A stretch of DNA of 64,000 nt from Begonia masoniana (taxonomy: Eukaryota; Streptophyta; Magnoliopsida; Cucurbitales; Begoniaceae): contig CM039502.1 in assembly GCA_022432975.1 (NCBI GenBank), forward strand, positions 15,469,143 to 15,533,142, in the 5' to 3' direction. This document shows, piece after piece, positions 21,782 to 32,650 of this stretch (the stretch's first letter is position 1; the number at the start of each line of letters is the position of its first letter). A model generated the notes under the pieces. The model worked only from the letters and a program-made list of their open reading frames with translations. It did not search any database and was not told the DNA's origin. The translations under genes were made by a program, and so were the position numbers.

Positions 21782-24068
21782 TGTAACACCCGCGAATTTT
21801 CTGTACGTGCGTAGCCTTAGATTAGACGTGTTAGGAGAGTTCAATTATTCAAATTTAGTAATGTGCATTGAAGAGTAATAGAGAAAAGAGAAGTGGAGGT
21901 GTTGACCATTCAAACTAAAACAAGTTGAAAAGTCAAAAGTATTTAGTTTGAAAAGTCAATGTATAATTTAACCAATAAGAAAGGACTTGGAAAGATTGCA
22001 TGAGGATGAGGTGGATGGCAGCCACGTGGGAGGTTATTAAAGGATGCATGAGGGTGAGGTGGATGGCAGCCACGTGGGAGGTTATTAAAGGGACAAGTGG
22101 TGGGTGCATGAGGGAGAGGTGGATGGCAGCCACGTGGGAGGTTATTAAAGGGACAAGTGGTGGGTGGATTTTATAATTTGGAAGAAATTTGTGGAGGTAA
22201 AGAAAAAGGGGAAAAACTGTATGTTAAAATTAGGTTTTTTTCAACTTTCTTCCTCATTTTTGGTTCTCTCCTCCACGAAATTTCCAGCCCCTCTCCTCCT
22301 CCATTTCATCCATTTTGACAAGGGTTTTTAAGGTAAAAAATTATGGGTTTTGGTTTGGTTTCACTTAGGTGTTGATTTGTGAGTGTTTTAGTGAGTTTTA
22401 AGTGGGTTTTGTGAGAATTTGGAAAACCCTAAAGGGGGATTCCGAAAATTTCACTCCCTTGGTTATTTTTCTTCCTCTTGTGATGATTAAAGCTTTGAAA
22501 ATGTTAGTTTAGGTTGTTTGAGTGATTAGATTAAGGATTGGATGGAAGTTACACAAAAACCAATTTTTAGCAAATGTGTACCCGGTTCTGTTTTTGTGTT
22601 TTTGGTTCGGCCAAGTTGGTTGTTTGGTTAATTTGAGTATGTCAATGGATAGTAGACGTGTAGAGGTTGGAAATTGTGTGAAAATCGGGTTTGAGTGTTT
22701 TAGGTTGAAAAGTGATATTGATTTGCTTTAGTTGGTTTCTTTAGAATTCCTTAGGTTGTTAGTAAGTGATTTTGTTCTTATTTGTTAGGTAATTGCACGA
22801 GTGAATTATCGGACGAAGTGAATAATTGAATTGCGAGCTACCAGGTAAGTAGTGGAGTGCTTGTTTGTTGCCTTCGGGCCTACACCATAGAATGGTAGGG
22901 ATTGTTTGTTTGTTTGCTGTATTTTAATTTGTGTCATGCATCGTGTGTCATGCATCATCATTTTCTAACTACGAAACCACGTGTTTTGCATGCTTGAGTG
23001 GTAAGAATGAATTGAAAGATAAGAAAATTGATATGCAACCTGGTCTCGAGTATAATAGCCTCGTCGGGCACGTGGCTCGCTGAGCACCCCGCGGGGGATT
23101 TACTTGAGATGCTATGCTAATGTACATAATGTGTCGTGAGTATGAATGCCTCGATATGTTCGTGCTTGAAGACACAATGAGGATTCTATGATCGATTGAG
23201 GGAGATTTGGTTGGCCGTCCAGGATTGTGTTAGGGCGTGTGCCTCCGGTCTTGCTCCGTGGGTCAAGGTGTGGCCGTCCAGGATTGTGTTGGGGCGTGTG
23301 CCTACTTGATTCACATGAAAGTGGAAGATAAATGTAACCAGAACGAGAAGAAAACAACAGAGTGTGTAGAAACTGCATGTTAGGGTTGAGTCGCGCATTT
23401 AGTGTGGATTATGCATTATTTCCCTACTTGCTAAGCATTAGGCTTATTTTGGTGTTCTATGGTGTAGGTGACGACTATTATACAGGTGAGGTAGACGAGA
23501 CCGTCGAGGATTAGGCCGCAGTCGGAGGAGTACGAGGCCACCGGTGCAGGCTATTGTTGGGGCGTCTTAACCACTGTTTTCCTCGGGTTTGTGGGAGGTT
23601 GCTATTTTGTATGTAGATATTTGGTATGTAGATATTTGGTGGGTGGTCTAAGTTATTTTGATGAGTTAACTTGTTTAAATTGTGGTAGGTTTTGGTACAT
23701 TTTGGTACATTGCATTTGTAAATGTTTTCGTAACTGTTTTGACGGGTTGCGAGTTAATTGTGTTGATGGATAATGGTTGTAAGTGCTTGTGGTTTGAACT
23801 AGTTTGATTCCTGGTTTCCTGGTTTTAATTGCAGGTTTTGGTTTATCGAATTTTAGGCGTTATGCCGTCCGTTTTTATTTTAAATTCTTTTTAAAATTTT
23901 CCTATTTCCAAATTATTTTCACCCGATATTTTACGACGTATTGTAAACGTACTTTGGGCACGTCCGAAAACTGAGTCGAAAAATTATCGAAATTTTTTTA
24001 TGTCGTTTTAAACGCGGGTTGGGTTTGCAATGTGACGAACCGAGCCGGGGCGGGTTCGGGGAATTACA
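21782..24068 (+). mobile_element. Solo LTR nested in the Helitron
   Basis: It runs from TGTAACACCCGCG to GGAATTACA, 2287 bp, flanked by AAATG at 21777-21781 and 24069-24073. It is the same family as 13910-16550, with long stretches of near identity. It has the same candidate leader intron, GTAAGT at 22845 to an acceptor at 23467. Near its 5' end it carries a tandem repeat. Helitron coding phrases occur on both sides, which confirms the insertion point. Confidence 0.95.
21998..22160. repeat. 47/60-bp tandem repeat in the solo LTR
   Basis: Three copies of GCATGAGG(A/G)(T/A)GAGGTGG followed by ATGGCAGCCACGTGGGAGG and TTATTAAAGG start at about 21998, 22045 and 22105. The later copies add ACAAGTGGTGGGT, which lengthens the unit from 47 to 60 bp. 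Each copy contains one CACGTG core. Confidence 0.85.
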
Positions 24069-24456
24069 AAATGTCTTCCTTATATACACCTTTTGCTTAT
24101 CTTAAAATAAAGTCACGAGCATTTGGCTGTAGAATCTTTTGATACAATTGTTTCTACTAAATTGCCAGATAAAATTTTTTTCCCTTCATTATATGATTTT
24201 GTGGTCGCCACATGATCCATGGTCTTGGTGAATCTTCTCAATGTTGTGATGGGAAAAACCAGAAAGTGTAAAAGTTACTATCCAAAAAAAAAAATTTAGA
24301 TGAGACAACTCATGATCAAAATTCATATCCAAAATATCGTTGGAGGAATGACGGTCAAATTGCAATGGTGAGAGGTGCAACTGTAGACATTTGATTGTCA
24401 TATAAATGTGGAAATGCGCTCAACTATTAAAGAAGACAAGTATTTGTATAAGTATA
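24069..24456 (+). pseudogene. Helitron fossil, second segment
   Basis: Between two LTR insertions the plus strand still yields Helitron phrases: a CHMIHG-like Cys/His stretch near 24205, ETTHDQNSYPKYRWRNDGQ near 24302, VRGATVD near 24370, and HINVEMRS...KYLYKYM up to 24456. These follow the 20380-21781 segment in the normal family order. Confidence 0.78.
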
Positions 24457-24787
24457 TGTAACAGTTTAGGGATCAAAATTCAATTTCAAATTTGAAATTT
24501 CCCAAATCAAACTAAGTCAAATCTAATCTAGGATTTCTTCTCTGAAAATCAAATAAAAATCAAGGTAAAATCAAAAATCAACGTTTACCCCTACGAAAAT
24601 CTGATAATGTTACAACTCAGGAAATCCGAGCTGAACTTGGATTTTGAGGCAACCAACAGTCAGCTTCTCTTCTGGAAATTCAAGGAGAAGCAGATGACAG
24701 CTCTGAAAATCCGAGCTGAGCAGTTTACAGCTCAAAAAATCCAAGTTCAACTCGAATTTCTCAGAGGAGTAGGGTGGGAGCCTCTGC

Positions 24788-24795
24788 TATAAATA
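24788..24795 (+). promoter_or_regulatory. TATA box of the second-family LTR
   Basis: TATAAATA followed by GAGAGG sits about 330 bp into the LTR. CT-rich sequence follows, as at plant LTR U3/R boundaries. It fixes the LTR as plus-strand oriented. Confidence 0.6.
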
Positions 24796-25717
24796 GAGAG
24801 GCTCGATGAATGATGAAATCACATCAGCTCTCTATCCCTCTCAAGTTTAGAGACTTTTACCTTTATCTCCAACCACCACTCGCCCTCCATACACCGCGAA
24901 ACTCCTCCAACTAGAGATATTCGGGCATCTCTCCAGCAAACCCTCTCCGACGCGACGAGCATTCTCCAACACGAAGAAATCTCTTCTGTGTGCAACAGCT
25001 GCGACCAAGAAGAGAAACACGTTGTCTCTGTTTCAACCGAGGAAGGCACGCAAAGGAAATCATGAAGAAGAAGGAAGGAGAAAGAAAGGTCCATTTTTCT
25101 TTAAAACTGAACCGGTTCACTTAGGGGTGGTCCAACCGAACCGGTCCAGAGATTCAGAACCGGCCCAACCAAGCTAGATCCAGTCCAACTGAACTAACCC
25201 GACCCAAATTTTGACCAAATTGACCCAAATCTATCCAAGAATAAACCGGTAAGGAATTTCTGCCTAAATCCTTGTGAAATAGATTTATTAAAGTGGGAAA
25301 TTAATTTCGAATATTTTGTTTAGGCAGGAAAATTCCAAAAGTCGTCCTAATTGAACCAATTCGATCTTATCCGACCTAAGAGCACACGTAAGGAATTTCT
25401 GCCTAAATTATTCTAAAATAGGATTTAATTAAGTGAGACTTTAATACCAATATTTTATTGGTATTAGAAATTATTTTGAATACATAAAAAATCTAGATAA
25501 CTCTACCCTTTCAGAATCCAAGTAAGTGAAAATATCACGTTTTCAACGTTTTGGTTATGGCCCTACATCACAAAATCTATGTTATTTTCTCATGATTATT
25601 TTGTTACATGTTTCTGATATTTGAGCACGCATGTTCAGGCATCGACATAGAATTGCATAAAAATAAAATTTGTAGGACACTTTGTATGTGTATGAAAATG
25701 ATGGAATTGACGGTAAA

Positions 25718-25892
25718 TATGTGATAGCAAAGCCTGAATGACAATGAGATAGCTAAACTTGAATGAAAATGAGATGGCTACGCCTTAACGAAAATGAGAT
25801 GGTTATGCCTGAACAACAATGAGATGGTTATACCTAAAGGAAAGTAAAATGACAAAACCTGAATGACAATGAGATGACTAAGCCTGAACGAA
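25718..25892. repeat. 25-bp x7 minisatellite in the second-family LTR
   Basis: There are seven contiguous degenerate units of exactly 25 bp of the form AATGAGATGGNTANGCCTGA plus ACGAA or variants. They lie between a GTAAGT donor-like site (25522) and a TGATGTAG acceptor-like site (26017). Confidence 0.85.
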
Positions 25893-26289
25893 AGTTGAGT
25901 TTCAACTAGTATGTAACTGTTAAGATAGGATTCGGTAAAAGTTAATATTAATTTTGCACTTGCACATGTTTTCGCTTATTTAGTTATTCTTATCGCTTGT
26001 ATAATTTTGTGATGTAGGTGAATTTTTATCTGATGAAGAATTGACTGTGATCGAGAATGTAACGCCCTTGAACCCACCTCGGCTCGGTGCGCTACTTTGC
26101 TAAGCTATCCCACGTTTAAAAACGTAATTTAAAATAATTTTCATAAATTTTTGGCTCGATTTCGGGTTTTTCGAACTCTCAAAATTTTTTGAAAAACGTG
26201 CCAAAAATACGTATAAAATACGTCGAAAAATGTCGGGTTAAAATATTTTGAAAAACTGGAAATTTTTTGAAAAAAAAAATCGGTCTAGT

Positions 26290-26530
26290 CTGGCTCGGGT
26301 CAGTGCGCACACCGCGCGCGCAGCCTCGCACCGCGCGCGCCACCCTGCGTGCGCGTGTGTCGACCGATCGCCGCTCAGCGGCGATCGATTGGCACCCTCT
26401 CGGGTGTGCGATCACAATCGGCAGAGAACCCGCCAATTGATCGCCACTCAGCTGCGATCGATAGGCGCTGCTGGGCGCAGCGCACGCCTGGCGCGCGCCC
26501 AGCCCACGCTCTGTGCGCGCCCATTCAACC
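26290..26530. other. CpG-rich island in the truncated 3' LTR
   Basis: This part is strikingly GC-rich against an AT-rich background, with CGCGCGCGC runs and repeated GCGATCGATTGG or CGATCGCC motifs. The palindrome CGATCGCCGC-TCA-GCGGCGATCG lies near 26370-26395. The paired copy in the other LTR is at about 27120-27310. Confidence 0.85.
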
Positions 26531-26862
26531 TCCCTCTCGTTTCTTCCATTTTTTTTTCCAGAGCCAAACTCCTCCAAATTTCCTGAAATTTTAACCATAC
26601 AATCCCAACACCCAAAACTTCATGTCCCGTAAAAATTTTGAGAAAACGACTTAAAACGAATAACAAAACTAACCCGACATTATAGACATTTTTAACAAAA
26701 ACCAACAATATAACGGCTAAAAGTTTCTAAATCCGAAAACCTGAAAACCATCGAATCTTAGATATAAACTAACTAAAGGAAAGAAATACTTACAGTCGGT
26801 GAAGCACGTTGTATGACGGCCGGCACTGTCGGGTAATTCTTTGAACGTCTCGACCACTTTTT

Positions 26863-26874
26863 GCTCTGATACCA
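26863..26874 (-). promoter_or_regulatory. tRNA primer-binding site of the Gypsy element
   Basis: GCTCTGATACCA on the plus strand reads TGGTATCAGAGC on the minus strand. It sits 3 bases after the LTR end GGGGCATTACA and matches the usual initiator-Met tRNA primer site. Confidence 0.9.
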
Positions 26875-27894
26875 ACTTGTAATGCCCCTGAACCCACCCC
26901 GGCTCGGTGCGCTACTTTGCTAAGCTATCCCACGTTTAAAAACGTAATTTAAAATAATTTTTGTAAATTTTTTACTCGATTTCGGGTTTTTCGAACCCTC
27001 GAAAAATTTTAAAAAAACGTGCCAAAAATACGTCTAAAATACGTCGGAAAATATTGGGTTAAAATATTTTGGAAAACCAGAAATTTTTTGAAATAAAAAC
27101 CGGTTTGGTCCCGTTCGGGTCGGTGCGCGCACCGCGCGCGCCACCCCGCGTGCGCGTGTGCCGACCGATCGTCGCTCAGCGGCGATTGATTGGCACCCTC
27201 TCGGGTGCGTGATCACAATCGGCAGAGAACCCGCCGATCGATCGCCACTCAGCTGCGATCGATCGGCGCTGCTGGGCGCAGCGCGCGCCTAGCCCGCGCC
27301 CCGTGCGCGCCTATTCAACCTCCCTCTCTTTTCTTCTATTTTTTTTCCCAAGCCAAATTCCTCCAAATTTCTTGAAATTTTAACCATACAATTCCAACAC
27401 CCAAAACTTCATGTCCCATAAAAATTTTGGGAAAACGACTTAAAACGGATAACAAAACAAACCCGACATTATAGACATTTTTAACAAAAATCGACAATAT
27501 AATGGGTAAAAGTTTCTAAATCCGAAAACCTGAAAAACATGCATTTAAAACACAATTTAAACCCAATTCACACCAGAATCAAACGCTAGTGTTTATATCA
27601 AAACAAATCTCACAAAATCAACCACAAAATCTCAATCCCAACTACAAACCACACCCCGAGAATCAGATCGAAGCGCCCCGACAATGGCCTGCACCGGCGA
27701 GCCCCGTTGATCTTTGACTGCTCCTAGTCTTGATCCTCGCTATCAAGCTCACCTGTCAACACTCCGTCACCTACACCACAGAACACAAAACATAAGCCTA
27801 ATGCTTAGCAAGTAGGGATTTATGAATGCACAAACACACAATGCTCGAACACTCTAACACATGCAGTTTCTAACACTCAATTTTGCTGATAAGT

Positions 27895-30512
27895 TTTGCC
27901 TGAATCGTTAGACGCCTTAATTGCCTGCATCGAAAGATGCCTTAGTTGCCTGCACCCATAGGATGCCTTAATTGCATGCATCAAAAGATGCCTTAGTTGC
28001 CTGCACCATAGCATAGGATGCCTTAAAGTTTGCCTGCACCCATAGGATGCCTTAAAGTTTGCCTGCACCCATAGGATGCCTTAAAGTTTGCCTGCACCCA
28101 TAGGATGCCTTAAAGTTTGCCTGCACCCAAAGGATGCCTTAAAGTTTGCCTGCACCCATAGGATGCCTTAAAGTTTGCCTGCACCCATAGGATGCCTTAA
28201 AGTTTGCCTGCACCCATAGGATGCCTTAAAGTTTGCCTGCACCCATAGGATGCCTTAAAGTTTGCCTGCACCCATAGGATGCCTTAAAGTTTGCCTGCAC
28301 CCATAGGATGCCTTAAAGTTTGCCTGCACCCATAGGATGCCTTAAAGTTTGCCTGCACCCATAGGATGCCTTAAAGTTTGCCTGCACCCATAGGATGCCT
28401 TAAAGTTTGCCTGCACCCATAGGATGCCTTAAAGTTTGCCTGCACCCATAGGATGCCTTAAAGTTTGCCTGCACCCATAGGATGCCTTAAAGTTTGCCTG
28501 CACCCATAGGATGCCTTAAAGTTTGCCTGCACCCATAGGATGCCTTAAAGTTTGCCTGCACCCATAGGATGCCTTAAAGTTTGCCTGCACCCAAAGGATG
28601 CCTTAAAGTTTGCCTGCACCCAAAGGATGCCTTAAAGTTTGCCTGCACCCATAGGATGCCTTAAAGTTTGCCTGCACCCAAAGGATGCCTTAAAGTTTGC
28701 CTGCACCCATAGGATGCCTTAAAGTTTGCCTGCACCCATAGGATGCCTTAGTTGCCTGCATCAAAAGATGCCTTAGTTGCCTGCATCAAAAGATGCCTTA
28801 GTTGCCTGCATCAAAAGATGCCTTAGTTGCCTGCATCAAAAGATGCCTTAGTTGCCTGCATCAAAAGATGCCTTAGTTGCCTGCATCAAAAGATGCCTTA
28901 GTTGCCTGCATCAAAAGATGCCTTAGTTGCCTGCATCAAAAGATGCCTTAGTTGCCTGCATCAAAAGATGCCTTAGTTGCCTGCATCAAAAGATGCCTTA
29001 GTTGCCTGCATCAAAAGATGCCTTAGTTGCCTGCATCAAAAGATGCCTTAGTTGCCTGCATCAAAAGATGCCTTAGTTGCCTGCATCAAAAGATGCCTTA
29101 GTTGCCTGCATCAAAAGATGCCTTAGTTGCCTGCATCAAAAGATGCCTTAGTTGCCTGCATCAAAAGATGCCTTAGTTGCCTGCATCAAAAGATGCCTTA
29201 GTTGCCTGCATCAAAAGATGCCTTAGTTGCCTGCATCAAAAGATGCCTTAGTTGCCTGCATCAAAAGATGCCTTAGTTGCCTGCATCAAAAGATGCCTTA
29301 GTTGCCTGCATCAAAAGATGCCTTAGTTGCCTGCATCAAAAGATGCCTTAGTTGCCTGCATCAAAAGATGCCTTAGTTGCCTGCATCAAAAGATGCCTTA
29401 GTTGCCTGCATCAAAAGATGCCTTAGTTGCCTGCATCAAAAGATGCCTTAGTTGCCTGCATCAAAAGATGCCTTAGTTGCCTGCATCAAAAGATGCCTTA
29501 GTTGCCTGCATCAAAAGATGCCTTAGTTGCCTGCACCCATAGGATGCCTTAAAGTTTGCCTGCACCCATAGGATGCCTTAAAGTTTGCCTGCACCCATAG
29601 GATGCCTTAAAGTTTGCCTGCACCCAAAGGATGCCTTAAAGTTTGCCTGCACCCATAGGATGCCTTAAAGTTTGCCTGCACCCATAGGATGCCTTAAAGT
29701 TTGCCTGCACCCAAAGGATGCCTTAAAGTTTGCCTGCACCCAAAGGATGCCTTAAAGTTTGCCTGCACCCATAGGATGCCTTAAAGTTTGCCTGCACCCA
29801 AAGGATGCCTTAAAGTTTGCCTGCACCCATAGGATGCCTTAGTTGCCTGCATCAAAAGATGCCTTAGTTGCCTGCATCAAAAGATGCCTTAGTTGCCTGC
29901 ATCAAAAGATGCCTTAGTTGCCTGCATCAAAAGATGCCTTAGTTGCCTGCATCAAAAGATGCCTTAGTTGCCTGCATCAAAAGATGCCTTAGTTGCCTGC
30001 ATCAAAAGATGCCTTAGTTGCCTGCATCAAAAGATGCCTTAGTTGCCTGCATCAAAAGATGCCTTAGTTGCCTGCATCAAAAGATGCCTTAGTTGCCTGC
30101 ATCAAAAGATGCCTTAGTTGCCTGCATCAAAAGATGCCTTAGTTGCCTGCATCAAAAGATGCCTTAGTTGCCTGCATCAAAAGATGCCTTAGTTGCCTGC
30201 ATCAAAAGATGCCTTAGTTGCCTGCATCAAAAGATGCCTTAGTTGCCTGCATCAAAAGATGCCTTAGTTGCCTGCATCAAAAGATGCCTTAGTTGCCTGC
30301 ATCAAAAGATGCCTTAGTTGCCTGCATCAAAAGATGCCTTAGTTGCCTGCATCAAAAGATGCCTTAGTTGCCTGCATCAAAAGATGCCTTAGTTGCCTGC
30401 ATCAAAAGATGCCTTAGTTGCCTGCATCAAAAGATGCCTTAGTTGCCTGCATCAAAAGATGCCTTAGTTGCCTGCATCAAAAGATGCCTTAGTTGCCTGC
30501 ATCAAAAGATGC
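27895..30512. repeat. Bipartite 25/29-bp minisatellite array
   Basis: Two related monomers alternate in blocks. Monomer A (25 bp) contains TTAGTTGCCTGCATC plus AAAAGATGCC; monomer B (29 bp) contains TTAAAGTTTGCCTGCACCC plus ATAGGATGCC or AAAGGATGCC. After a mixed start the order is about 25 B (to 28750), about 31 A (28751-29532), about 11 B (29533-29840) and about 27 A (to 30512). Each A unit holds the hairpin GCATC-AAAA-GATGC. The pattern of ATA/AAA variants just before each A block is nearly the same, so a B+A segment was duplicated as a whole. Confidence 0.97.
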
Positions 30513-31932
30513 GAAAGGTAGCAACCACTACTTACCTAATGCTCGGCTTTCACTTGCTCACTTCTATCAGTCAATTCACTCGTTCGGTAACCTATCAATT
30601 ATAGAAAAATAACTTAGCAATTCACTCATAAAAGTCTAAAGGATTCTAAAACCGAAACTAGCCAACAACTCAACCTAAAACCACAAAACCTGATTTTATT
30701 ACAATTTAACAACGTCCAACTTCGAATGGCCATAACTCCCTTGTTTTTCAACGGATTTCGATGTGCCACCCCAATCTGTAAACCTCTACATGTCTACTAT
30801 CCATTGAAATACTTAAATTAACCAACCAAACACATTGGCCAACCCGAATCTCCAAAAATAGAATCGGCCTCCAAGTGTTCACAACCCGGTTTTTGTGTAA
30901 CTCTTATCCAATCCTTAATCCAACCAACCAAACAACCTAAACTAACATAATTAAGGATTAAATGATCGAAAGAGGAAGAAAACCATCCAAGGAAAAGTCA
31001 TTTTAGGAATCCTCCACCTAGGGTTTTCAAACCCTCACCAAAATCCAACCAAAACTCACTAAAAACTCCAACAAACTTCACCTAAAGATATAAAAACCAA
31101 AACTCATGTATTCTTACCTTGAAATGCCTTGAAAAATTGAAGCAAAGGAGAGGAGGAGAGTCGGCTATGGAGGAGAAGAAGAAAGGGCGTGGGAGATGAA
31201 GAAGAAAACAAAAACTTTACCATTTAACCTAACCATTTTCTTCTCTTTTAAATTCTCCCACCAAAATTTTAAAAATTGAAATTCAACCCCTACTTTTCTC
31301 TCTTGAATGTCAACGTGAATCACAAAAGAAAAGCACATTTCAATTACTTTTCATTTCCATTTCCAAGCATTTCTATTGGTTCCTTTATGTTTTGACTTTT
31401 CAAACCTACTCCTTTTTGACTTGTCAACTTCTTTTCTTTTCTTTGCATTATTTCTAAACCCTTTATTACTAAACATTAAACCCTCTAACCTTGTAATCCT
31501 AGGCCTATACGCATTATAGGAAATTCTTGGGTGTTCTAGAGAACCTTCCAGAGGCAAGCGAGCATACAAACGAAGACAATGTTTAAGGAATGAATTTAAA
31601 TTTATTATTTTTAGTTTTTCAATGATATTTCATATTTTTATTTTAGATGAAAACTTGAATAAATTATGTTGATTTTATTGTTAATAAAGTTTTATGAATT
31701 TTTTTAATTATGCAATTATTTCAATTTGATCAAGCTATTTAATATTTGAACATTGTTTTAAATGTTACCGCACATTTGATGATTTCATTCAAGGCTTTCA
31801 AATATTTTAAAATTAGGCTAATGATGCTTGAATTTAAATCTAATTTGATAAATCAATTTAAAAAAAAATTTAAAATTTTCAAATTAGGATTTCAAATTGA
31901 AAAAAATAAATTTCAAACTCTGGGGCGTTACA

Positions 31933-32650
31933 GTATATTTACAAAGGACATGGTCAAGTCACTTTCAAATGTTGAGCCTCAAAATATGTCACATCTGATT
32001 GATGAGATACAACAATATCAATGTGTGTTGGATATCACCTTCAGAAGCTATCTAGTGAATTTATGTATTTTCCATGAATGAAATACTTCCATTAGTACAA
32101 ACACTTCAATTTCATTTGCTACATCAACAAATGATTACATTTGAAGAATCCAGTTTCTTGTGTTTCATCGTATGTAATGATTTTTTTAAGACAATACTTA
32201 CAAAATATTTCCATGTCAATGCATCTGATTCTTACACTCGAACTCTTATATACAAAGATATTCTTCAATATTATGTTTGGAATAAACGTGACAAATTTTG
32301 ACAAATACTAAAAAAATATTTTTCTATTAAAAGAGTTGTTTCATTAAGATTGACTGAAGGTGAACGATATTATCTAAGGTTGCTTTTGAATCGTGTAAAA
32401 GGTGCAACTTCATTTGATGATTCAAAAACTCTAAATTAAAAATTGGCTTGCTCGATTGTTGCGAGACCTTCTTCAAGCTAATGATTATATTACACAATGC
32501 TTATAACAAGCAAGTGCATTTCAATTGTCTTACTAATTACAAAGACTCTTTGTCACCACTCTTGTTTATTGTCAACCTAACAATCCCAAATTATTATGGA
32601 CCATTTTTCAGCAAAAACTTTCAGATGATTATAGCATGACACATCTTTGA
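31933..32650 (+). pseudogene. Helitron fossil, third segment
   Basis: Starting right after the GTATA duplication, the plus strand yields IYKGHGQV, IDEIQQYQC, LPLVQTLQFHLLHQQMITFEE (near 32085), QYYVWNKRDKF (near 32269), LTEGERYYLRLLLNRVKG (32350-32403), ATSFDD, and, in a shifted frame, YCQPNNPKLLWTIF and KLSDDY near 32570-32640. These are standard conserved phrases between the Rep and helicase parts of plant Helitrons. Several stops and frameshifts interrupt them. Confidence 0.85.

Larger units (their letters stand above)
26058..31538 (-). mobile_element. Deleted Gypsy-type element carrying a giant LTR
   Basis: The target duplication GAGAA lies at 26053-26057 and 31539-31543. On the minus strand the order is: 5' LTR (31538 to 26878, 4.66 kb because of an internal minisatellite), primer site TGGTATCAGAGC (26874-26863), about 110 bp of leader, and then, after a deletion of the whole coding region, only the last roughly 690 bp of the 3' LTR (26748 to 26058). 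The LTR end regions pair clearly (26058-26748 with 26878-27534). The 5' tip reads TAGAACACCC instead of TGTAACACCC, a small terminal mutation. The LTR body is homologous to the solo LTRs at 13910 and 21782. Confidence 0.9.
24457..31932 (+). mobile_element. Solo LTR of a second family, itself split by a Gypsy insertion
   Basis: It begins TGTAACAGTTTAGGGATC at 24457 and ends CTGGGGCGTTACA at 31932, with target duplication GTATA at 24452-24456 and 31933-31937. Removing the later insertion at 26058-31538 and one copy of GAGAA leaves an LTR of about 1.99 kb. It has a TATAAATA box (24788-24795), a 25-bp minisatellite and a GTAAGT...TGTAG pair, but no primer site or pol. Helitron coding sequence resumes exactly at 31933. 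Confidence 0.9.

Noticed and set aside
27895..30512. Regular array suggestive of CRISPR
   Set aside because: The units are contiguous 25- and 29-bp tandem repeats with no unique spacers, inside a plant retrotransposon LTR.
26058..31932. A single LTR element from 26058 to 31932
   Set aside because: The flanks GAGAA and GTATA do not match. They resolve into two nested insertions with perfect duplications (26058-31538 in GAGAA; 24457-31932 in GTATA).
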